This document shows, in pieces, positions 63,692-64,000 of a stretch of DNA of 64,000 nt. Source of the DNA: an uncultured Eubacteriales bacterium (GTDB lineage: Bacteria; Bacillota; Clostridia; Christensenellales; CAG-917). The stretch spans positions 1 through 64,000 of the forward strand of contig URIZ01000005.1 of the NCBI GenBank assembly GCA_900548005.1. The letters run 5' to 3'. How positions within the stretch are numbered: position 1 is the stretch's first letter; every line of letters begins with the position of its first letter. The notes beneath the pieces were generated by a model, which had not been told where the DNA came from, ran no database searches, and saw nothing but the letters and a program-made list of their open reading frames with translations. A program made the position numbers and the translations under genes.

Positions 63692-64000
63692 ATGCACAGA
63701 AAATACAGACTTGCGCTTGCAATCGCGTCAATCGTGCTTTTCATCGTGGCTATGACTGCCACGGGAGTTTCCTATGCGGTTTGGACGTCCCCCGAAGGCA
63801 GCGTCAGCGGTGAAGGCACGACAACGGTTTCGCCATCCGTCAACGCAAACGATAGCTATGTGTGGGCAAAGTATTTCAATTTTGAAACGATAACCGAAGA
63901 TGGTATCAAATATGCGGCAATCACCACATTCTATGCCGACGGCGCGCAAGCGGCAGGGCTAAACCTTGCAGACGTGTATATCCCCGAGGTGTTTTGGGTG
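63692..64000 (+). CDS. Secreted protein with SipW/TasA-like N terminus, 3 (3' end outside window)
   Basis: 103 residues are visible, from the ATG at 63692 right after the strong site AAGGAGAGGA; the frame is open to the window edge. The start is MHRKYRLALAIASIVLFIV followed by AMTATGVSYAVWTSPEG, again a basic start, a hydrophobic core and an A-x-W/F-T-x-x motif. The mature part is Ser/Thr/Val-rich at first. It is 9 bases after the previous gene, so the three form one operon. A SipW-type peptidase gene might be expected downstream, outside the window. Confidence 0.65.
   Translation, partial: MHRKYRLALAIASIVLFIVAMTATGVSYAVWTSPEGSVSGEGTTTVSPSVNANDSYVWAKYFNFETITEDGIKYAAITTFYADGAQAAGLNLADVYIPEVFWV

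Noticed and set aside
1..64000. tRNA and rRNA genes
   Set aside because: I looked for T-loop and anticodon-arm patterns and for conserved rRNA stretches in all gaps and saw none.

Overview
The window looks like a chromosomal segment of an anaerobic, fermentative, probably gut- or rumen-associated member of the Clostridia (Firmicutes). The evidence is a full-length SpoIIE, SigA-type promoters with 17-bp spacers, AGGAG-type ribosome sites, an [FeFe]-hydrogenase/AdhE fermentation operon, an ECF-type S component, CsoR/CopA copper control, and large Listeria/Bacteroides-repeat and GLUG-repeat surface proteins. I cannot name the genus. I found no tRNA, rRNA, CRISPR array, phage gene or transposase.

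Layout. 1-3.1 kb: the 3' part of an InlB-repeat/leucine-rich surface protein, a YtqB/MnmM methyltransferase and a low-molecular-weight phosphatase. 3.2-8.0 kb: a bacterial-PH/zinc-ribbon membrane protein, a DUF2804 protein and a circularly permuted family 3 glycosidase. 8.05-8.6 kb: a hairpin-rich intergenic segment, then a strong promoter with an operator-like palindrome. 8.6-17.0 kb: a hydrogen-metabolism unit (adhE, APH-fold kinase, two thioredoxin-like [2Fe-2S] proteins, a PAS-containing sensory hydrogenase HydS, a SpoIIE/PP2C-type phosphatase, then a group-B hydrogenase). 17.2-18.6 kb: a lipoprotein of unknown role. 18.8-26.2 kb: a nearly complete nucleoside salvage cluster (pdp, tdk, udk, psuG, deoC, deoD, deoB, cdd). 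26.4-29.0 kb (minus): an FGGY sugar kinase and an ECF S component. 29.4-31.7 kb: spoIIE. 31.7-32.3 kb: a repeat-rich intergenic block. 32.3-37.8 kb: tilS, hpt, cca, rmuC and a PHP phosphoesterase. 37.8-41.0 kb (minus): copA with a fused CopZ-like tail, and csoR. 41.5-61.7 kb: one 20.2-kb gene for a 6,747-residue secreted GLUG/MBG-type repeat protein. 61.9-64 kb: three small secreted proteins with SipW/TasA-like N termini, the last cut by the window edge.

How the genes work together. The adhE-hydS-hydA unit resembles the Ruminococcus albus cluster in which hydS, hydA2, an acetaldehyde/ethanol dehydrogenase, a kinase and a phosphatase are co-transcribed; HydS is thought to sense H2 so that ethanol and H2 output are balanced. 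The nucleoside cluster takes ribo- and deoxyribonucleosides and pseudouridine phosphate to free bases and pentose phosphates, feeding glycolysis through DeoB and DeoC. The csoR-copA pair has an intact promoter and CsoR-type operator, but about 290 nt of repeat-rich leader separates the operator from the csoR start codon. The giant protein and the three SipW-type proteins probably form a cell-surface or matrix locus.

Most unusual points: the giant protein with its SipW-type partners; a CopA-CopZ fusion with an internal ribosome site that could also make free CopZ; three evenly built palindromes upstream of psuG; a degenerate 16-bp tandem repeat after pdp; and the structured segment at 8.06-8.48 kb.
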